Of a DNA stretch of 64,000 nucleotides, positions 59,827 to 64,000 are shown piece after piece (positions within the stretch are counted from its first letter, which is position 1; each line of letters opens with the position of its first letter). This stretch comes from Roseitalea sp. (GTDB lineage: Bacteria > Pseudomonadota > Alphaproteobacteria > Rhizobiales > Rhizobiaceae): the NCBI GenBank assembly GCA_017642895.1, contig JAEPON010000009.1, positions 1 through 64,000 of the forward strand, given 5' to 3'. The translations under genes were made by a program, and so were the position numbers. The notes under the pieces were generated by a model. That model searched no databases and was not told where the DNA came from. It saw nothing but the letters and a program-made list of their open reading frames with translations.

Positions 59827-60824
59827 GTGCTGGCCAGAACGGAATGAACAGCGATCACGCTCCTTCGGGCAAGGCAAGAGTTGGCCACGGCCATGCCGGG
59901 CATCTGCCGTCCAGTGGCCGGGCACTGACGATCTCGGCCTGGCTGACCGGCATCTACTTTGTCATTGAGCTGATCGTCGGTCTATGGACCGGTTCGGTGG
60001 CGGTGATCTCCGACGCCTTTCACACCTTCTCGGCCGTCGGCGGTGTGTTGGTCGCAATCGTTGCGTCCCGGATCGCGCGTCGACCCGCCGACTTGCGGCG
60101 AACATTCGGCTGGTATCGCGCCGAGATCATCGGCGCGCTGGTCAATGGCGCGTTCCTGTTGGTGATGGCACTGATCGTCATTGTCATGGGGTTCATGCGG
60201 CTGGGCGCTCCGATCCATCTGGCGACAACACCGATGCTGCTGGTGGCCGCCGGCGGCATCGTGACCGAAGTGATCGCGCTTTATCTGCTCTACAGGCAGC
60301 AGGGCCAGGATTTGAACGTCCGCGGCGCTTACTGGCATATCATTCAAACGTTCGTCGGCAGCCTGATCATCATTGTCGCGGCACTGGTCATCCAATTCAC
60401 TGGCTTCCTCGCTATCGATCCGCTGCTCGGCATCGCGTTTGGCTTCGTGCTGCTCTGGGCGAGCTGGGGCATTCTGCGTGATGCAGTTCACCTATTGATG
60501 GACGGCACGCCCGACGATGTTTCGTTGTCTCAAGTCATCAAGGCGCTGGAAGCTTTGGATGGTGTTTCGGATGTGCATCATGTGCATGGGTGGGCGTTGA
60601 CCAGCGGCCGCTTTGTGTTCTCGGCACACATGCGCACCAAACCCGAATGGCGAGGGGATACCGGCGAACTGCTGAAGACCGCCAACGGAATGCTGCGCGA
60701 ACGCTTCGGCTTTTTCTTCGTAACGCTTCAGATCGAATCCGTATGCCTCGATGAAGCTGGTTCGGACGCCATCGACGTCACCAAGCATAGCGGCCATCCC
60801 GATACGGAGCAGCACGATGGCTGA
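59823..60824 (+). CDS. CDF-family transporter with altered metal site
   Basis: A 333-residue cation diffusion facilitator with six membrane helices and the C-terminal domain (HVHGWALTSGRFVFSAHM). In CzcD/YiiP-like members metal is bound by HxxxD in TM2 and HxxxD in TM5. Here TM2 reads SDAFHTFSAVGG, the Asp four residues after His being Ala, and TM5 reads WHIIQTFVGS, the Asp being Thr. Both His remain. This implies a different metal, or a role other than Zn(II)/H+ exchange. N-terminal GHGHAGH is His-rich. The GTG start overlaps the cytochrome stop by 4 bases. Confidence 0.87.
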   Translation: MSAGQNGMNSDHAPSGKARVGHGHAGHLPSSGRALTISAWLTGIYFVIELIVGLWTGSVAVISDAFHTFSAVGGVLVAIVASRIARRPADLRRTFGWYRAEIIGALVNGAFLLVMALIVIVMGFMRLGAPIHLATTPMLLVAAGGIVTEVIALYLLYRQQGQDLNVRGAYWHIIQTFVGSLIIIVAALVIQFTGFLAIDPLLGIAFGFVLLWASWGILRDAVHLLMDGTPDDVSLSQVIKALEALDGVSDVHHVHGWALTSGRFVFSAHMRTKPEWRGDTGELLKTANGMLRERFGFFFVTLQIESVCLDEAGSDAIDVTKHSGHPDTEQHDG

Positions 60825-60898
60825 ACGGGACCACACGCAAACCGCAATTGCTTAGTGCACGTTTAGTGACACGCAGTCAGGGATGAAAGGAGACCGGA

Positions 60899-61021
60899 AT
60901 GATGGGTAATGGTATTATGGATGGCGCCTGGGGCATGGGCGGCATGGGGCTGATTGGCCTCTTGGTGCTCGTGTTTCTCGTTCTCGGCATCGCGGCCTTC
61001 GTCAAATATCTGATGCGATGA
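60899..61021 (+). CDS. 40-residue Met/Gly membrane microprotein
   Basis: A short frame, 40 codons, reading MMGNGIMDGAWGMGGMGLIG and then one membrane helix (LLVLVFLVLGIAAFVKYLM). AAAGGAGACC precedes the ATG at 60899. Its stop overlaps the start of the next gene by 4 bases (ATGA), which strongly supports it as real. Met/Gly start could bind Cu(I). It is below the usual length for automatic annotation. Confidence 0.7.
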   Translation: MMGNGIMDGAWGMGGMGLIGLLVLVFLVLGIAAFVKYLMR

Positions 61022-61491
61022 GCAGTGACGTTCAAACAAAACCGCGCGATCGCTCGCTATGGGCCGTGCCGGAAGTAACCGTCGCCTTTCTGTCGTTCAC
61101 GCTGCACTATGTGTGGGAATTCCTGCAGGTGCCGACCTATGCCGGCATGGCGGATATGAATCACTGGGACGGTATCAAGGTCTGTACATCTGCGACCGTC
61201 GGCGATGTCGGCTTCGCGTTGACAGCCTTCTGGATCACAGCGCTGATCGCCCGTTCGCGGCGCTGGATGGCCGACCCGAAGCTCTGGCAGATCGGCGTGT
61301 TCGTTGCTGTGGGCATCGCGCTGACTGTCGGTTTCGAATACTACTACACCGAGGTCTCGCTGCGTTGGACCTATTCGGACCTGATGCCGCGCGTGCCGCC
61401 CTTCGGCACCGGTCTGTCTCCGCTGATTCAATGGATCGTCGTTCCGCTACTCGTCGTAAGCCTGACGCGACGGATCGTCGATCACCCGTGA
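61018..61491 (+). CDS. uncharacterised membrane protein
   Basis: A 157-residue protein with four membrane helices. VTVAFLSFTLHYVWEFLQVP (about 20-40) with its HYVWEF motif and the FEYYYTEVSLRWTYS stretch (about 100) look conserved but I know no named family. It is coupled by ATGA to the 40-residue microprotein. Both genes are part of the metal island. Confidence 0.75.
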   Translation: MSSDVQTKPRDRSLWAVPEVTVAFLSFTLHYVWEFLQVPTYAGMADMNHWDGIKVCTSATVGDVGFALTAFWITALIARSRRWMADPKLWQIGVFVAVGIALTVGFEYYYTEVSLRWTYSDLMPRVPPFGTGLSPLIQWIVVPLLVVSLTRRIVDHP

Positions 61492-61689
61492 GTTCCAACT
61501 GGTTTTGGATCGCGCCTCATCGCCTGGCCCAGAAACCGTCCGCGCTGGAACCAGGTCGGCCGGATGCCTGACTGTAATGTTTGCCGGGCCGATCCGTCTA
61601 AAGCACCAAGTCGGGTCGTTGGGTGCGTCATTTTCTTCCCGCGGGTCCGACATTGGAGCACAGCCATGGCCAGACATTGGAGGAAAGCA

Positions 61690-62028
61690 ATGACGGACAC
61701 ACGTTCCACCACCGCGCTCAATCCGGCTGACAATCTGTCGATGCGTTACGCAAAATCGCGACGGATTCCGATCTTCGCATTTGGCATGAGCCTCGGATTG
61801 TTTTTGGCGCTGACCTTCACTGTGTGTGTTGTTTTTGATCTGCTCGTTCCCGGACAGGCCATGTATCAGACATGGCTGCAATTGCTGCCAGGCTTTACAT
61901 GGCTGAGTTGGCAGAGCTTCTTGCTGGGGCTGGCAGAGAGTTTTGCCTACGGCTGGTATGTGGCCCTCATCTTCGCGCCTCTTTACAATTTCTTTGCCGC
62001 GCGCGGTCAGCAGCCGGGGCGGCCATGA
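61690..62028 (+). CDS. DUF5676-like small membrane protein
   Basis: A 112-residue protein with two membrane helices ([20 protein letters not shown] and [19 protein letters not shown]). GGAGGAAAGC precedes the ATG at 61690. It resembles membrane proteins seen near copper genes (DUF5676 in my memory). It overlaps the start of the Rieske gene by 4 bases (ATGA). Confidence 0.75.
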   Translation: MTDTRSTTALNPADNLSMRYAKSRRIPIFAFGMSLGLFLALTFTVCVVFDLLVPGQAMYQTWLQLLPGFTWLSWQSFLLGLAESFAYGWYVALIFAPLYNFFAARGQQPGRP

Positions 62029-62576
62029 GCGACACCAACAGCGACGAAGATTGGCCGCCGCAAATCGAACGGCGTGATTTCCTGTTTGTTTCGACGGGCA
62101 TGATGGCGGCTGTCGGGACGGCAACCGCGGTGTGGCCATTCATCGACAGCATGAATCCGTCGGCCGATGTTCAGGCACTTGCAACGACAGAAGTCGATCT
62201 AGAGCCTATCGCCGTTGGCCAGCGCGTAACTGTGATCTGGCGCGGCCAACCTGTCTTCATCGATCGTCGGACGCCCGAGCAGATCGCGCGAGCCAAAGCC
62301 GATGATGGGAGTCCCGACTTGATCGACCCGGCGAGCGACGCTTCACGCGTGCAGGCAGAAGAATGGCTTGTTGTGGTCGGCATCTGCACGCATTTGGGCT
62401 GCGTTCCGCTGGGCCAGCGACAAGGCGATCAACTGGGTGACTGGGGCGGTTGGTTTTGCCCCTGCCATGGTTCGCACTATGACACCTCCGGCCGTATTCG
62501 AAAGGGACCAGCACCCCGCAACCTCGTCGTCCCACCCTATGAGTTGCGCGACGACGGCACGGTTCTGATCGGCTGA
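62025..62576 (+). CDS. Rieske [2Fe-2S] protein, PetA-like (orphan)
   Basis: A 183-residue ubiquinol-cytochrome c reductase iron-sulfur-type protein. It has a Tat-like region ([17 protein letters not shown]), one membrane helix and the two cluster loops CTHLGC (C121, H123) and CPCHGSHYD (C145, H148). This is the full ligand set. No cytochrome b or c1 gene follows, so it is an orphan copy. It may replace a copper-damaged bc1 subunit, or link cytochrome c and oxidase in the island. Start coupled to the previous gene. Confidence 0.93.
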   Translation: MSDTNSDEDWPPQIERRDFLFVSTGMMAAVGTATAVWPFIDSMNPSADVQALATTEVDLEPIAVGQRVTVIWRGQPVFIDRRTPEQIARAKADDGSPDLIDPASDASRVQAEEWLVVVGICTHLGCVPLGQRQGDQLGDWGGWFCPCHGSHYDTSGRIRKGPAPRNLVVPPYELRDDGTVLIG

Positions 62577-62735
62577 AACAACGAACCATCATGAACATCC
62601 CGCCGATCTCAATCAGTGAAGGGCGCTGACCATCGACATTTTGCCCGAAGATTGCCACTTTATGTGTGCGTGATCGAAGAATGGCGTAAGCTTATTGTTT
62701 CGGCATTGCGCCAACGCGACAAAGACGGCAATTGA
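62577..62735. other. promoter spacer before the third CutF-like ORF
   Basis: A 159-base stretch between the Rieske stop and the small ORF at 62736. It must contain the promoter of the sigma-factor unit; I did not see a clear conserved -35/-10 pair. Confidence 0.4.
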
Positions 62736-63107
62736 ATGTTGAATGGCCGGGTAAATCGGAACGCAAAATACGACGGTGTGGCAGCACACTGGCGATGGGT
62801 CGTTCTGGTCCTCGTTCTAATGGCATCGATCATATGGAACGACCCGGCGTTGACGGCCACGCATTCCCCAGAGTTGCCGTGCGCGCAAGCGCTGAATTTG
62901 CACGTCGCAGACGATACGGCCCAAAGCGACTCAGGCAACGTTTGCTGCCGTCCGATCGGCACCTGTTCGTTCGCGATACCTGTCTCGCCTCCGGCCATCA
63001 TCATGAAGCCGACTGCGGCTGCGTGGACGCTCCACCGGTCTGAGTTTCATTTGCCGAAACTCGGTTACTCCTACTTTCGGCCTCCCCGTCTCCAAGCCTT
63101 CGCATGA
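62736..63107 (+). CDS. CutF/CruR-like small Cys protein, uORF of sigma factor
   Basis: A 123-residue protein with one membrane segment (WVVLVLVLMASIIW), a PCAQALNLH and NVCCRPIGTCSF Cys cluster, and a C-terminus reading SYFRPPRLQAFA. The RPP end resembles the FRPP end of the ORF at 57576. It lies 74 bases upstream of the ECF sigma factor. A small hairpin follows the stop. The inferred role, as for the other two, is copper-dependent control of the gene behind; no homology search has been made. Confidence 0.6.
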   Translation: MLNGRVNRNAKYDGVAAHWRWVVLVLVLMASIIWNDPALTATHSPELPCAQALNLHVADDTAQSDSGNVCCRPIGTCSFAIPVSPPAIIMKPTAAAWTLHRSEFHLPKLGYSYFRPPRLQAFA

Positions 63108-63114
63108 CCACTGC

Positions 63115-63127
63115 CGAGCGATGCTCG
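63115..63127 (+). promoter_or_regulatory. hairpin between third CutF-like ORF and sigma gene
   Basis: CGAGC-GAT-GCTCG is a perfect 5+3+5 inverted repeat 8 bases after the uORF stop. It is a shorter version of the stem-loops after the ORFs at 51204 and 57576. Confidence 0.4.
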
Positions 63128-63181
63128 ATCCATGATCGTGCTCTGCGTGAACATGAAAGGCTGACCTAATGGAGACCTGTG

Positions 63182-63754
63182 ATGCACACGTCCTTGCGAG
63201 AGCCCGCGCCGTGCCGGCGTGACGATGCGATACATGACCGCCTGCTGGAATGCAGACGTGAATTCCTGAACTATTTTCGCCGCCGCCTTGACCGACCCGA
63301 AGACGCCGAAGACGCCTTTCAAGACTTCTGTCTGAAGGTTCTTCGGTCGATAGACCAGTTGGATGACACGACCAAAACGGATGCCTGGCTCCACCGGATT
63401 CTGCGCAACACGCTCACAGACCATTATCGTCGCCGGGCCGCTCGCTTGAGATGCGACGAAGCCTATGGGCGGGAACCGCGACCAGGGTCGCTCGAACTGG
63501 AGCCCATGGACGGCATCGAACCGTCGTGTCGTTGCGTTCGCGAAGGCCTGACAACCCTGCGATTTGACTACGCGGAGATTCTCAGAAGGGTCGATCTTGA
63601 CGAGGAACCGCGTAGCCAAATTGCGGAAGATCTCGGTCTGAGCGCGAACAATGTCGGCGTCCGACTTCATCGCGCGCGTCGAGCCTTGAAAGCCACCATC
63701 AGCGAATACTGTCCGATATGCGCTGATGGTCGGTTCACTGAATGCGATTGCTGA
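63182..63754 (+). CDS. ECF sigma factor with Cys-rich C-terminus
   Basis: A 190-residue ECF sigma factor. Sigma-2 lies at about 20-90 (EFLNYFRRRLDRPEDAEDAFQ, DAWLHRILRNTLTDHYRRR), sigma-4 at about 125-175 (RVDLDEEPRSQIAEDLGLS, VGVRLHRARRALKATI). The end YCPICADGRFTECDC has four Cys, with a further CRC in the linker. A Cys-rich tail that senses metal directly is known in CorE/ECF44-type sigma factors of Myxococcus; similarity is by layout only. No anti-sigma gene precedes it. ATG 63182; GGAG 11 bases upstream. Confidence 0.85.
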   Translation: MHTSLREPAPCRRDDAIHDRLLECRREFLNYFRRRLDRPEDAEDAFQDFCLKVLRSIDQLDDTTKTDAWLHRILRNTLTDHYRRRAARLRCDEAYGREPRPGSLELEPMDGIEPSCRCVREGLTTLRFDYAEILRRVDLDEEPRSQIAEDLGLSANNVGVRLHRARRALKATISEYCPICADGRFTECDC

Positions 63755-63891
63755 GGCGTCTCTCCAGCCTCTCCGCTTATCCATCGGGAGCAGGCATGCG
63801 GCCGGCGCTGGTTTGAAGAAGCTGTCTTGTCCCGTGTTCGGTGTAATGAACAGCGCGTTCATGCGTCAGACATATTCGGAGGACGATAGAT

Positions 63892-64000
63892 TTGGACAAG
63901 AGGCCAGACGGCACGGGACCGCCAGCCAATCAGGTTGCTTCTGATGTTTTCGGGACGCCAGACGCTGCCGTTCGACGTGCGCTCGAAGAAAGTCATCGCC
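63892..64000 (+). CDS. partial ORF at right edge, unknown
   Basis: An open frame from a TTG at 63892 (reading MDKRPDGTGPPANQVASDVF) to the window end, 36 codons seen. GGAGG lies 10 bases upstream. No family recognised from this short piece. Confidence 0.4.
   Translation, partial: MDKRPDGTGPPANQVASDVFGTPDAAVRRALEESHR

Noticed and set aside
63726..63944. 72-codon forward frame after the sigma gene
   Set aside because: It overlaps the sigma gene end and a better-supported start at 63892; no recognisable domain.

Overview
The window is GC-rich, densely coded alphaproteobacterial DNA. Hyphomicrobiales-like is my best guess, from the solute-binding transporters, BKACE and TRAP genes, FCD-type GntR regulators, IS1182/IS3 relics and codon style; this is inference, with no marker gene to prove it. 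It splits into two worlds at about 33.46 kb, where a 46-bp 3' fragment of an initiator tRNA-Met gene sits next to a complete tyrosine integrase.

Left of that point is chromosome-type catabolic DNA. 1-3.5 kb: a partial NTF2-like protein, an SDR, a MATE exporter and an NmrA-type protein, with a divergent LysR regulator. 4.6-12.2 kb: a HutC-type GntR regulator diverges from a six-gene operon (sugar-type ABC importer, M42/M28-like metallopeptidase-fold hydrolase, PfkB kinase, BtpA/SgcQ protein) that resembles the enteric sgc operon with the PTS replaced by an ABC importer plus kinase. 12.4-14.0 kb: a frameshifted IS1182-type insertion sequence. 14.6-31.8 kb: a large catabolic region with BKACE, hydroxyacid dehydrogenase, HpcH/HpaI aldolase, TRAP transporter, PLP decarboxylase, DapA-like lyase, hydroxyacyl-CoA-type dehydrogenase, aldehyde dehydrogenase, class III aminotransferase, several SDRs, an AhpD-like protein and a thioredoxin. 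Two FCD-GntR regulators and two families of near-perfect palindromes (an even-spaced ATTGTATACAAT type and an odd-spaced ATTGTCnGACAAT type) tie these transcription units into two probable regulons. 31.9-33.3 kb: a graveyard of IS3-family transposase fragments.

Right of the tRNA fragment, to the end of the window, lies what looks like a copper/heavy-metal resistance island. Its integrase is followed by a cupredoxin, CopZ, a CopA P1B-ATPase, glutaredoxin, a ferredoxin-type reductase and CueR, with good CueR-type promoters (19-bp spacers). Then come a two-component system with a divergent Met-rich EF-hand protein, DUF302, an amino-acid permease module, a CPH-type CopB ATPase, a YHS protein, a cyclopropane synthase-like enzyme, copC-copD-multicopper oxidase, a second copZ, an ion channel, a methyltransferase, a type II (archaeal-type) GAPDH, an L,D-transpeptidase/DUF411/cytochrome c/CDF operon, small membrane proteins, an orphan Rieske protein and an ECF sigma factor with a Cys-rich tail.

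The most interesting signal is a set of three short, secreted, Cys-containing ORFs with proline-rich C-termini (51204, 57576, 62736). Each is followed by a stem-loop and then by a different metal operon. They look like CutF/CruR-type copper-responsive upstream ORFs that may couple translation to copper. Other points worth checking are the type II GAPDH as a possible copper-tolerant bypass, a CDF transporter that has lost both Asp metal ligands, and the sgc-like ABC operon.
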